IMG/VR virus record: IMGVR_UViG_3300025128_000309
Location: 1-25,098 of that record
From: a virus
DNA: 25,098 nt
Strand: one strand, 5' to 3'
Shown: positions 1 through 7,737 of the stretch, one piece after another
Layout: the number at the start of each line of letters is the position of its first letter
Numbering within the stretch: the first letter of the stretch is position 1
Notes under the pieces: model-generated
Seen by the model: only the letters and a program-made list of their open reading frames with translations
Databases searched by the model: none
Told to the model about the DNA's origin: nothing
Translations under genes and position numbers: made by a program

Positions 1-5
1 AAGAC

Positions 6-3000
6 ATGATCACACAGATTAATACGGGAAAAATTGGCAGCAGGGATGTCATCGATGGTAAGCGACAGTCTGTTGTCAGAACGCCTTACCGTCTAGATAA
101 AACAGGCAAGCTTACGCCAGACTTGGAGATCACTCAGAGACCCACGGCTGGTGCCGAAAAGCGTCTTGATGATTTTGTCATGTCTAAGCGCACAAAGAGT
201 GGTCAATACGTTGGTGCCCCAGAAGGTCTTGACTCCCCACAAAAGCTTGGTGCCATGCGGCGTTTGGTGGAGGGCTTGGCTAGAGAGGGTGAGCCTGGTC
301 GGTTCTGGTACGAGCGAAGCGGTCAAGAAATACTTGATCTTGTGGATGGTGACAAGGCTGAAGCGGAGAGGCTGATACAAGCCATAGCGATCACATCACC
401 ACAGACGCCTGTTCCATCAAACATGCAGTACGCCTTACAAGCTTACTATCAAAACAAAGCTGGTCAGCCAGTCAGAACTGGCATGTTCACAAAGACTGCC
501 AGCAAGAATTTAGAAGACGTGTTTGCTGGGCGGCAGTGGGAAGGCAGGAAGACTAATAACTTCTACAACAACCTGATGAGGGTCATCGATCCTCAAAGAA
601 CACAAGGCGCGACTGTAGATCTGTGGATGATGCGAGCCTTTGGTTTTAAAGGTGATGCACCCACAGACGCTCAGTACACGTTCGTAGAGAACGAAATTAA
701 AAAGCTTGGTGATCGATTAGGTTGGGAGCCTCAACAGGTACAGGCGGCAATCTGGGTGGCCCAGAAGTCCCGCATGGAAAGCAAGCCGGTCAAGAAGAAG
801 ACTGAAGAGATCTCTACCCGAAAAGGTTTCATGCACTATGAAACTAAGAACGGCAAGAAGATACGGGTCATAGACAACCCAGAAGGGCATAGGGCTATCT
901 GGTTTGAGCAGGGGATGAAGCATGATCCTACGCTCACGGAAAAAGATACTGCGAAGTTTGATTACAAAGACGCCATCGAGAGTTCTCTTGCCCAAATAAG
1001 CTGGGAAAGTATTCCCGGCGCTAAAACAGAGCATATGCCAGAGGCTTTTGATGCTCCGTTTAAGATACTAAACCAGTATCACGTTGACATATCCAAAGCA
1101 TTCTTAGATGAGAATGGCAATGATATCGTCGCTCAACGCCTGAACGTCTTGTCGCCAGGCGACTTTGAGGCACCAGGTTATTTCGAGGGTCGAACTAGTC
1201 CCGGCACGCAGACACAGGTTGCTGCTCCACGGAAGTACAAAGGCGAAGAGTTTGGTGAGTTAGAGCCAGGTTCTGTGGACTTGATCAACGCTTACTCTGC
1301 TGTTCGTGGCATCTTGATGAAGCAAGATGGTGTCGGTTGGCACAGACCTTTCTTTGTCAAAAAGCTATCTCGACCTAAAGCAGATGGCGCTCAAATACAA
1401 ATTGGCAGGCCGTTTACTTACAGGGAAATAAAAGACCTTGCTGATCGCGTAGAAGCCATAGCTGGACACAGTGATTACAATCCAATATCAACGCCAGACG
1501 GCGTTCGATTAATTAATTTTGGATTCTTAGGTACACCAAACAAGGATTTCCATGATATTATTCGTAATGCGTTGTCTGATATGTCGTTTGACGGCAACGA
1601 GGCAGCAGATGTTGTTCTGTTTGCTTCAGACAGCGGATACCTAAGCAATAATTGGCAGGAGAATAGAAATGGCGAAGGTTACCTTTCGGATGGCCTCGGA
1701 GGACGATCCGATCTTCAGCGGAAAATTCGTAGTATCATCGAAGAAATTCAGCCCAGGATCGACGCAGTTGACCGATACTATGCAGACAACTACGGCTGGA
1801 CTCGAAACGAAAACCTCAACAGAGAGTTCAAAGAGAAAGCCCCAGAGGTAGAGTTTATCTCGGAGGTCTTATCGCCTCTTGATTCTTTCGTTCCTAAATC
1901 ACCACTACTCAGTGACGGTGAGGTAAGAAACGCTGTACGAAAAGATGAAGAGATTGCGCTAAATGCACCCTCTTCATTTGTCCCAAGGATCAATCCAACT
2001 AGCGATGCGTACTCTCAAGGAGTTGCTCGCAACCCGGAAGACGGTCAACAATTATCAGACTTGGATGATCAGATATTCTCTCGCTCAAACACGCCAAATC
2101 TAGAGCCTGAGGAGCAGAAGGCTCTCGATAATCTAGTCTCTGATCCACCCCCTGACACAAAACCAGGCGATGCATATTTAGGTGTTGTTGAAGAGAAGCC
2201 CTGGAGGACAACCCTGGATAAGCTGCGTAGTCGTTTCGTATTTAAGCACGCAAGGCTTGAGCGTTTGCTTAACAAGGAGCCTGGCCTCAAAGATCACTTG
2301 GCTGACGTGAGTTCTATCGCTGCGTTAATTATGGCTGATCGATCTACAGCTATCACGGCAAGCGCCCTTAAAACTGGCATCCCGGTATATCGTGATGGCG
2401 CGACATCAGTAGAACCTTTTGCCTTCAACGGGAAGGAGTACAAAGGCTTGATCGATGTGATGAAGCCTCTGTTCCAAAACCAATACGGGACTAATCTAGA
2501 GCAGCTTGCACAAGCATACGCTATTGCACAACGAGGCAGGCGTCTTAACGAAGAAGGCAAGCTTGTGCCTGGTAATGCAGAGGACAGAGCGCAGATAGAA
2601 AAAGCGGTCAACAAGTATGTGAACCCAGAGACAGGACAACCGATCATCAAAGAGTGGTTTGATGCTTGGCAAGCGTACAACCGTAACACGGTCAAGTTCT
2701 TAGAAGACACAGGGGTTCTAGATCCAGACACCGCTGAGTTGTGGATGGAGCAATCTGACTATGTGCCGTTCTATCGACAGAGCACGGAAGAGGGTGCAGA
2801 TTTAGGTGCTAATGTGCCTAAGATATTTTCTGGTATGACCAGTGCATCAGACTTCAAGAAGCTAACTGGCAGCGAAAAAGAAATAAACATACCGATGCTA
2901 GATGCGATCACTCGTAATCTGTCAGCAGCAGTTGAGATGGGCATGAAGAATGTCGCACAACAACGAGTTGCCAGAGACTTAATCGAGATGGGTTTGGCAG

Positions 3001-4730
3001 AGAAGGTATCACCAATGGCTGCAACAGCAGCAGGCACCGGGGTTGTAAGCTTTAAGGTTAACGGTCAACGAGTTAACGTCCGTGTGAACGATCCGCTGAT
3101 CTATGAATCTCTGTTGCCAGTAGAAGCTGGTTACTCGTTTTTAGAAAAGGTTCTAGGTGCTCCAGCATCGTTCTTGCGTGAGATGATCACTAGAGATCCA
3201 GGATTCATGCTTGCGAACATGATGCGAGACACCCTAGCCACATGGACTACATCTGGGGCTTCCTTCACGCCGGTCATCGACACGGTGAAAAACTTCACGA
3301 AAGACATGCAGGAGCTTGAACGGTTTGGTGTTGTAGGTGGCTATGACTTCAACCAAGATCCGAAAGATGTCGTTAAGTTTCTGAACAAGAACCTCAAGAG
3401 AAGGGGTGCTCGCAGAGCAGATCGAAGGGCACTGGAGAATCCTGTCTTTGATATGTTTGGTAAGGCTTGGGATGGCCTTGGTACATTGAGCACTAGGTCA
3501 GACTTTGCCACCCGTAAAGCTGTATATGATGACGTGCTTGCTCGTACAGGAAACGAAGCAGAGGCGGCGTTCCAGGCACTTGAGGTGATTAACTTTGGGC
3601 GTCGAGGTTCTTCGCCGCTGATGCGTACACTGACCGCAGCGATACCTTTCTTGAACGCCAGGATACAAGGTCTCGATGTCCTAGCACGGGCCTACACGGG
3701 TGGTTACGGCACCGACAAAAATAAATCCAGGGGCCAAAGAGCAGCTAGCACCGTTGTTCGTAGCGCATACCTTACTGCTTTGACGGGGATGTACTACCTG
3801 TTAGTGAGCGATGATGAGCAATACAAGAATCAGTCGGAGTTCATAAAAGACAACAACTTCATTATACCGATGCCAGATGGTGTACCTATCAGACTGCCAA
3901 TCCCGTTTGAGATCGGCTTGTTGTTCAAGACAATCCCCGAAAGAACGCTAGATGCAATGGTGGGTGAGTCAACATCTAAAGATGTGATTGATACGGTGTT
4001 GCGAGGTTTGGGTTCTACCATCGCGCTAAACCCTCTCGATGCAGCGGCGTTTGGCCCTCTAGTGGAGGCCAGAGTAAACAAGAGCTTCTTTACGGGCCGC
4101 TCGATTGTCCCGTATTACATAGATAGGAATGTTGAGCGTAAGTTGCAATCGACACTATCAACGACGGAAATATCCAAAGGGATCGCTGAGTTTCTATCGA
4201 AAGGCAACATACAAGTCAGCCCAATAAAGATCGATCACTTGTTGTATGGATACAGCGGCACCCTGGGCAGCTATGCATTAGACCTGGCAGACTTAGCCAT
4301 TCGCTCTGGTGACCCCACTCTTTCTCGCCCCATGAGAATGGAAGACTACCCAGTGATGAAGCGGTTCCTAGCCCGTGAGTTTGGGGGTGGGCCAGCAGAG
4401 GACTTCTACGAACTCAAAGAGCAGGTTGATAAGCTGTATGGGTCTATGAGGCAGCTTGAGAAGGACGGCAGATTCGATGAGGCATCTGCTCTCGCCGCCA
4501 TGAGCAGCGAAGCTTTAGCTATGAGGCGTGACACCAACAAATACAGCAGGAAGCTTTCTGAACTAAGAAGGGCAGAGCAAGCGATCATAAACTCCGACAT
4601 GCCAGCAGAAGAGAAAGAAGAGAGACAGGATGAGTTGAGAGAGTTGCGGCAAGCTTACTTCAAATCAATCAACCCGGCGTTGAAGGAATATGTGAAGTTG
4701 CCTCCGTTTAGTTTTGAACCTTTAAACTAA
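6..4730 (+). CDS. Giant phage polyvalent / internal virion protein (1574 aa)
   Basis: Very long soluble protein of the kind found near the end of podovirus structural operons, where such proteins are thought to be packaged in the virion and enter the host with the DNA. Residues about 60-260 form an N-terminal domain (GRFWYERSGQ, AITSPQTPVPSN) like those of other phage polyvalent proteins. Residues about 735-930 form a helical domain (VPFYRQ near its end). Residues about 1050-1230 (ITRDPGFMLANMMRDT, IPFLNARIQGLDVLARA) resemble the LPD38 polyvalent-associated domain. A short hydrophobic stretch (LTALTGMYYLLV) lies near residue 1255, and the C-terminus is charged and coiled-coil-like. The ATG is only 5 bases into the window and no SD is visible, so the true start may lie upstream. 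No protease, lysozyme or other catalytic motif was identified. The family is fairly sure; the role is inferred. Confidence 0.85.
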   Translation: MITQINTGKIGSRDVIDGKRQSVVRTPYRLDKTGKLTPDLEITQRPTAGAEKRLDDFVMSKRTKSGQYVGAPEGLDSPQKLGAMRRLVEGLAREGEPGRFWYERSGQEILDLVDGDKAEAERLIQAIAITSPQTPVPSNMQYALQAYYQNKAGQPVRTGMFTKTASKNLEDVFAGRQWEGRKTNNFYNNLMRVIDPQRTQGATVDLWMMRAFGFKGDAPTDAQYTFVENEIKKLGDRLGWEPQQVQAAIWVAQKSRMESKPVKKKTEEISTRKGFMHYETKNGKKIRVIDNPEGHRAIWFEQGMKHDPTLTEKDTAKFDYKDAIESSLAQISWESIPGAKTEHMPEAFDAPFKILNQYHVDISKAFLDENGNDIVAQRLNVLSPGDFEAPGYFEGRTSPGTQTQVAAPRKYKGEEFGELEPGSVDLINAYSAVRGILMKQDGVGWHRPFFVKKLSRPKADGAQIQIGRPFTYREIKDLADRVEAIAGHSDYNPISTPDGVRLINFGFLGTPNKDFHDIIRNALSDMSFDGNEAADVVLFASDSGYLSNNWQENRNGEGYLSDGLGGRSDLQRKIRSIIEEIQPRIDAVDRYYADNYGWTRNENLNREFKEKAPEVEFISEVLSPLDSFVPKSPLLSDGEVRNAVRKDEEIALNAPSSFVPRINPTSDAYSQGVARNPEDGQQLSDLDDQIFSRSNTPNLEPEEQKALDNLVSDPPPDTKPGDAYLGVVEEKPWRTTLDKLRSRFVFKHARLERLLNKEPGLKDHLADVSSIAALIMADRSTAITASALKTGIPVYRDGATSVEPFAFNGKEYKGLIDVMKPLFQNQYGTNLEQLAQAYAIAQRGRRLNEEGKLVPGNAEDRAQIEKAVNKYVNPETGQPIIKEWFDAWQAYNRNTVKFLEDTGVLDPDTAELWMEQSDYVPFYRQSTEEGADLGANVPKIFSGMTSASDFKKLTGSEKEINIPMLDAITRNLSAAVEMGMKNVAQQRVARDLIEMGLAEKVSPMAATAAGTGVVSFKVNGQRVNVRVNDPLIYESLLPVEAGYSFLEKVLGAPASFLREMITRDPGFMLANMMRDTLATWTTSGASFTPVIDTVKNFTKDMQELERFGVVGGYDFNQDPKDVVKFLNKNLKRRGARRADRRALENPVFDMFGKAWDGLGTLSTRSDFATRKAVYDDVLARTGNEAEAAFQALEVINFGRRGSSPLMRTLTAAIPFLNARIQGLDVLARAYTGGYGTDKNKSRGQRAASTVVRSAYLTALTGMYYLLVSDDEQYKNQSEFIKDNNFIIPMPDGVPIRLPIPFEIGLLFKTIPERTLDAMVGESTSKDVIDTVLRGLGSTIALNPLDAAAFGPLVEARVNKSFFTGRSIVPYYIDRNVERKLQSTLSTTEISKGIAEFLSKGNIQVSPIKIDHLLYGYSGTLGSYALDLADLAIRSGDPTLSRPMRMEDYPVMKRFLAREFGGGPAEDFYELKEQVDKLYGSMRQLEKDGRFDEASALAAMSSEALAMRRDTNKYSRKLSELRRAEQAIINSDMPAEEKEERQDELRELRQAYFKSINPALKEYVKLPPFSFEPLN

Positions 4731-4793
4731 ATCGGACAACCAAGCAAGAAAGAAGGCAAACCCATAGATCGAGGCAGCAATGCCTACCCCCAT
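4722..4793 (-). CDS. Possible 23-aa membrane microprotein
   Basis: A hydrophobic reading frame (MGVGIAASIYGFAFFLAWL, then SDLV and a stop) lies just downstream of the winged-helix gene and overlaps the end of the convergent giant gene. It could form one transmembrane helix. The frame stays open upstream (DDEIKTGIL...) into the end of the winged-helix gene, but no ATG, GTG or TTG with an SD was found there, so the start is unclear. Phages often encode such small membrane proteins, but this may be chance. Confidence 0.2.
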   Translation of the reverse strand: MGVGIAASIYGFAFFLAWLSDLV

Positions 4794-4815
4794 GAGAATG
4801 CCTGTCTTTATCTCG

Positions 4816-5187
4816 TCATCGTTCAGTGAGCTTGCCTTCGTATAGATTTCTCTTACGCCGAGGAATCATGGTACGAGCCACCATCACGCGCTGCCCTCTA
4901 CCACTATTACCCTTTCGCCTCTCACCTGTGTACACGATCATCCCCTTTTCTGCCAGAGCCTTGTATCGAGCAGTGACAGAGCTATAAGACAATCCTTGCA
5001 GAGAGTCCCTCACCTCATCACTGATCGCACCCTGGCGACCAAAGGTTTCGATCACGTCGAACACCATCGATTCAAGATGCGTTGTGTCGATGCTATGAGC
5101 CGAGTCAACACTGGTGCCGCTCGACTCTCGCCTATGTAGTTTGTACGCCTCAGTTCCAAACTCAGCATGGCTCTGAGGCGATGCTAA
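4816..5187 (-). CDS. Winged-helix DNA-binding protein, expressed as -1 frameshift extension of the SSB-like gene
   Basis: Winged helix-turn-helix protein: VFDVIETFGRQGAISDEV, then SYSSVTARYKALAEKGMIV (recognition-helix region) and a basic wing (GERRKGNSGRGQR). The frame is open for 40 codons upstream of its first ATG (5067), and those codons read like genuine protein (AYKLHRRESSGTSVDSAHSI, then DTTHLES), as expected for the N-terminal arm of this family. Those 40 codons contain no ATG, GTG or TTG, and the ATG at 5067 has no SD and would remove the arm. The frame begins exactly at the -1 position of the SSB-like stop codon, inside a slippery heptamer (see the frameshift site). I therefore annotate it from the slip codon: 123 aa added to the 113-aa upstream protein, giving 236 aa. 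It could be a regulator or a DNA-binding partner of the SSB. The alternative is a separate 83-aa protein from 5067. Confidence 0.7.
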   Translation of the reverse strand, partial: LASPQSHAEFGTEAYKLHRRESSGTSVDSAHSIDTTHLESMVFDVIETFGRQGAISDEVRDSLQGLSYSSVTARYKALAEKGMIVYTGERRKGNSGRGQRVMVARTMIPRRKRNLYEGKLTER

Positions 5188-5193
5188 AAAGGG
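5146..5193 (-). promoter_or_regulatory. Candidate programmed -1 ribosomal frameshift site
   Basis: Read on the minus strand. The slippery heptamer C CCT TTT (5193-5187) is in the frame of the SSB-like gene and is followed directly by its TAG stop (5186-5184). A 6-nt spacer TAGCAT (5186-5181) leads to a perfect 8-bp stem, CGCCTCAG (5180-5173) with CTGAGGCG (5153-5146), closed by a 19-nt loop. A competing small hairpin, CTCAG/CTGAG, overlaps it. Slipping back one base re-pairs CCC TTT and continues TTA GCA TCG into the winged-helix frame, which otherwise lacks a start for its N-terminal arm. Heptamer, spacer length and downstream stem all fit the known -1 frameshift pattern. Confidence 0.7.
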
Positions 5194-5525
5194 ATATCGT
5201 CCTCGAAGTCATCGAACCCATCTTGAGTCTTCACTGGTGGTGGAGGCGCACTTTCCTGTGGCGCTGCTGCTGCCTCATCAGGTGGGAATGTCTCGGCTTG
5301 CAGCGACAGTTGCACTCCCTGGTCGCCTTGATTCTTCCACGCAGCCAACCGCACAGTCACGCCATCCAAGGTGCCATCTTGCTTGAAGTGAGCGGCGATG
5401 TGCTTCGCCTGATCTCTCGTCAAATTTATGAACCCTTTGAAGTGGGGTGCCCTGTCACTCTTTCGCTTGTCACCTTCTGGGTACAAGCCTCCTTTCGATT
5501 TAATACCTAGATCAAAGTTCGGCAT
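5184..5525 (-). CDS. Phage single-stranded DNA-binding protein (SSB-like)
   Basis: 113-aa protein with a short OB-fold-sized N-terminal region (FDLGIKSKGGLYPEGDKR; HFKGFINLT; GVTVRLAAWKN; GVQLSLQAETF). A Pro/Ala linker (AAAAPQESAPPPP) and a strongly acidic tip, DDFEDDIPF, follow. This layout matches bacterial SSBs, whose C-terminal acidic ...DIPF tip recruits partner proteins; the N-terminal fold is inferred, since sequence similarity to classical SSB is weak. It starts inside the end of the ERF gene (14-bp overlap) with SD AAGGAG 8 nt ahead, so it is probably coupled to ERF and likely coats the ssDNA that ERF anneals. Its last codons form the slippery site: normal termination exposes the tip, whereas frameshifting buries it inside a winged-helix fusion. 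Confidence 0.75.
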   Translation of the reverse strand: MPNFDLGIKSKGGLYPEGDKRKSDRAPHFKGFINLTRDQAKHIAAHFKQDGTLDGVTVRLAAWKNQGDQGVQLSLQAETFPPDEAAAAPQESAPPPPVKTQDGFDDFEDDIPF

Positions 5526-6177
5526 TGTCGTTCTCCTTAGCTGCCTCTAGTTCGGCCTTGCGGCTGTTGTATGCCTGCTTCATCTCTTCAAAGATCGCAG
5601 GTTGATGCTCTTGTATTGTGGTGATTGCGCCCCGGTTGTTTGCAAAGACGCCAGATAGATCATCGTGCATCGGTAGCACAACCTCTATCCAACCCTCTAA
5701 GAATGCCTTAGCGCCTGCCTCAGTGCTGTAGTCTTCATCACCAGCGGCCTCCTTGACCGGCTTAGGCTTTGTTTTCTTCGGTGCAGCTTGTGGTTTCTCA
5801 ACCTCTGCCGCCTCGCCATCGTCATCCTCATCGGCAGCTATACCAACTGCCATCGCTAGACTGTATCGCTTGGCATAGGTCATAGCAGATCCATAGCCTT
5901 GCGCGGTGATCTTCTGTGCTGGCACCGGGACAGGCCCAGTCGCAATCTCTTCCCCATACCCATACAGCACAGTCTCCACTGAGATGCCGTTCTCCATCGG
6001 TATGGATCTCTGTATGAAGGCAATGCCGTTGGCGTTCAATGCAGGCTTAGCCGCATCGATCACTGACTTGAGTGATGCAAATCTCGATTTGAACTGTGGG
6101 TTTACTTGATCGAACACTGCATGTCCCATCTCCGATTGTGCTTTGACTAGCGCCTGCACAAGTGTCTTCTCAGCCAT
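5512..6177 (-). CDS. erf: ERF-family single-strand annealing recombinase
   Basis: 221 aa. ERF proteins anneal complementary single strands during phage recombination and genome circularisation. The conserved ERF core covers residues 1-120: LVQALVKAQSEMGHAVFDQ, NPQFKSRFASLKSVIDAAKP, GISVETVLYGYGEEI, and the hallmark GYGSAMTYAKRYSLAMAVGI. An acidic stretch (DEDDDGEAAEVE), a Lys/Pro linker and a helical C-terminal tail come after it. Start chosen at 6177 because AAGGAG sits 7 nt upstream; a longer frame to 6258 adds 27 unlikely residues. It lies between the PD-(D/E)XK nuclease and the SSB-like gene, the usual phage recombination cassette. Confidence 0.9.
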   Translation of the reverse strand: MAEKTLVQALVKAQSEMGHAVFDQVNPQFKSRFASLKSVIDAAKPALNANGIAFIQRSIPMENGISVETVLYGYGEEIATGPVPVPAQKITAQGYGSAMTYAKRYSLAMAVGIAADEDDDGEAAEVEKPQAAPKKTKPKPVKEAAGDEDYSTEAGAKAFLEGWIEVVLPMHDDLSGVFANNRGAITTIQEHQPAIFEEMKQAYNSRKAELEAAKENDNAEL

Positions 6178-6187
6178 TAGATTCTCC

Positions 6188-6469
6188 TTAATTTTGACTA
6201 GAAAAGGGGTCTTTGCGGTAGCCAGACAGGTCTGTTCGGAACTGTTTGGCATCAACACCGTACTTCTTTTTTATCTGATCCTCGATGTATTCCACCAACT
6301 CAATTGGCGCACTGTCATCAAACATCTTGAATGGCATTTGGGTGATGTCACCCCCACGCCAACTGAAAAACACCTCACCGCTGCGAGGTGCCATCAATAG
6401 GTTAGGTATACTGGTGATCGACCATATGCCAATCATCTTTTCGTATACCGTTTTATCCATCTCGATCAT
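6188..6469 (-). CDS. Small conserved-looking protein of unknown function (93 aa)
   Basis: Starts MIEMDKTVYEKMIGIW, contains GEVFFSWRGGDITQMPFKMF, and ends in a charged tail (LSGYRKDPFSSQN). No known domain was recognised and there are no Cys pairs or membrane helices. Its ATG overlaps the nuclease stop codon (ATGA), with AAGGA 7-8 nt upstream, so translation is coupled to the nuclease; a longer start at 6526 is less likely. Its position between nuclease and recombinase suggests a role in recombination, but that is only context. Confidence 0.8.
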   Translation of the reverse strand: MIEMDKTVYEKMIGIWSITSIPNLLMAPRSGEVFFSWRGGDITQMPFKMFDDSAPIELVEYIEDQIKKKYGVDAKQFRTDLSGYRKDPFSSQN

Positions 6470-7332
6470 GCTGTTTCCTTCCATTGATCGCAAAACTCTG
6501 CCACTCGGCACCAGTTCTGATCGCACCTGACATGAACGCCAGGGCGCACCTCAACCTCATGCGTGTTGCTTTCAGAGAAACCCTGCTCTTCTAGATATCC
6601 TTCGGCATCCTCCATTGAATCGAACACGCGCAACGCACGCTTGTTTGTTTTTTTCTTGGCTGCGTAGGTGGTGGGCCTGCTCCAACGCTCGACATCGGTG
6701 CATGTTGGCAGGGGATCGTCGTTGAAGTTCGCAAACTCTGCATCCTGATGCAGCGATATGCGCTCTGCCATGTAGCTATCCTGCTTCTGGTCAGACCAAA
6801 GCGCCACATTGATGGTCTGGATTGGTGCAGGAGGATAGTTCTCGTTGCGCTCTGCCTCCCGACGATTCCAATCACGCATCACTGCAATAATCCGCAACGA
6901 CTTAGATCGCACACCCTTGGAGTGACGCATCAACCAGGCGTAAGCGTTTAGCTGTAGCTCCCACTCGATCTTATCGTGGATCACGCTCCAAACGCTGGTG
7001 CATTTGTAATCGATAGGGCCATCCTGATCTTGCACATCAATGGCACCACTGATCACCCAACCATCTACCTCAACGAACAAACGCTCTTCGCTGATCACAT
7101 CATCACCCGCATGATCTTCAAAGATACGATGCACCGCTGTACCCAGCACGCTCCACATCTTCTCCGATATGTCTTCGGTCAACTCATCCCAGTGCCGCTC
7201 TCGCAGTATGCGAATGCGTGGACTGTCGATCAGTTGCGTGACGGATCGGTGGCTGGCACCACGAGTGTAATCATCCCTAGAAAGGGCTTTGACTATCGGT
7301 GCCGACAGGTTGTGATGATTGGTTATCCTCAT
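6466..7332 (-). CDS. PD-(D/E)XK superfamily nuclease with four-Cys (probable Fe-S) cluster
   Basis: 288-aa exonuclease-like protein of the RecB/Cas4 type. Seen motifs: VLGTAVHRIFEDH (His68, motif I), GAIDV with D99, IDYK with D108 and K110 (catalytic core), and ELQLNAYAW with Q128 (QxxxY). Four cysteines, C211, C270, C275 and C281 (C-x4-C-x5-C at the end), match the layout of Cas4/AddB-type nucleases that hold an iron-sulphur cluster, although here all four lie C-terminal to the core. It probably resects DNA ends to provide ssDNA for ERF. Start 7332 gives an N-terminus (MRITNHHNLSAPIVKAL) typical of phage relatives, with a weak AGGGG upstream, and overlaps the preceding gene by 56 bp. Confidence 0.85.
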   Translation of the reverse strand: MRITNHHNLSAPIVKALSRDDYTRGASHRSVTQLIDSPRIRILRERHWDELTEDISEKMWSVLGTAVHRIFEDHAGDDVISEERLFVEVDGWVISGAIDVQDQDGPIDYKCTSVWSVIHDKIEWELQLNAYAWLMRHSKGVRSKSLRIIAVMRDWNRREAERNENYPPAPIQTINVALWSDQKQDSYMAERISLHQDAEFANFNDDPLPTCTDVERWSRPTTYAAKKKTNKRALRVFDSMEDAEGYLEEQGFSESNTHEVEVRPGVHVRCDQNWCRVAEFCDQWKETA

Positions 7333-7609
7333 CGCGCACCGGCCCCTTTTTGCAGTAGACCCGGACGAAAATATCCTCGCCCTCGTCGTGTTTGCCGATG
7401 TAAAACTCCCGCTCTACCTCGCCTGACTGCCGATCTTGCCATCGCTTGTACGAGCTTCGCGCTGCGCTTAGTCTGCTTGTATAATTTTCCGGCAAGACGG
7501 GTATGTCGAATGCGTCCTTCCAATACATCTCGTCCCACGGTATCGTCGGTAGCGATTCTCCTGGCTGACGCACCTTCATGTTCACGTTCTTTTGTATTTC
7601 TAAACTCAT
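7277..7609 (-). CDS. Hypothetical phage protein (110 aa)
   Basis: Soluble protein with a Trp/Tyr-rich N-terminal half (IPWDEMYWKDAFDIPVLPEN), a basic helix (SAARSSYKRWQDR), a likely beta-hairpin (EREFYIGKHDEGEDIFVRVY) and a Ser/Gln-rich tail. No known family was recognised. The ATG has GGAG about 10 nt upstream. In this region the frame of the 7685 ORF is also open, but its product is Arg/Gly-rich and looks like a shadow, so this frame is preferred. It overlaps the nuclease start. Confidence 0.7.
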   Translation of the reverse strand: MSLEIQKNVNMKVRQPGESLPTIPWDEMYWKDAFDIPVLPENYTSRLSAARSSYKRWQDRQSGEVEREFYIGKHDEGEDIFVRVYCKKGPVRDEDNQSSQPVGTDSQSPF

Positions 7610-7685
7610 AAGTCAAAGACTCCTCATTGAAGAACATCTCTCCTTGCTCCTCGCTTTCCAGTACATAGTTTCCAATTTTGCTCAT
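7329..7685 (-). CDS. First ORF of the leftward recombination operon; N-terminal part plausible, C-terminal part doubtful
   Basis: The ATG at 7685 has a strong SD (GGAGG, 5 nt upstream) and lies about 16 nt downstream of the expected start of the leftward transcript. The first about 28 residues (MSKIGNYVLESEEQGEMFF, then NEESLTYEF) look like a phage protein. The remaining about 90 residues (KERE...GRAGVLHRQTRRGRG) overlap the 7277-7609 gene in another frame and have shadow-like composition. Possible explanations are a real 118-aa overlapping gene, a short gene that lost its stop by frameshift, or a +1 shift joining it to the 7609 frame. Confidence 0.35.
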   Translation of the reverse strand: MSKIGNYVLESEEQGEMFFNEESLTYEFRNTKEREHEGASARRIATDDTVGRDVLEGRIRHTRLAGKLYKQTKRSAKLVQAMARSAVRRGRAGVLHRQTRRGRGYFRPGLLQKGAGAR

Positions 7686-7700
7686 GCAAACCTCCATCAG

Positions 7701-7737
7701 GTTGCAAAGTATAACGACACACGTTATGTTGTGCAAC
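7701..7737. promoter_or_regulatory. Divergent promoter pair on a 37-bp dyad (candidate operator)
   Basis: The 53 bp between divergent starts holds two nested inverted repeats with one centre: GTTGCA (7701-7706) / TGCAAC (7732-7737) and ATAACG (7711-7716) / CGTTAT (7722-7727). On the minus strand TTGCAC (7736-7731), 17 bp, TATACT (7713-7708) is a good sigma70 promoter for the recombination operon. On the plus strand TTGCAA (7702-7707), 17 bp, TATGTT (7725-7730) serves RusA and the primase-helicase. Each -35 overlaps the other strand's -10, so the two promoters compete for the same DNA. The inner palindrome could also bind a dimeric repressor. Confidence 0.6.

Noticed and set aside
5265-5300. 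CTGATGAG on the minus strand in the SSB-like gene as a seventh hammerhead
   Set aside because: The GAAA further on is not placed after a closing stem II, and no stem III or UH site follows; it is coding sequence.
5082-5510. Rightward 142-aa ORF opposite the SSB-like gene
   Set aside because: Cys/Trp/Leu-rich product without SD; antisense shadow of the SSB-like and winged-helix frames.
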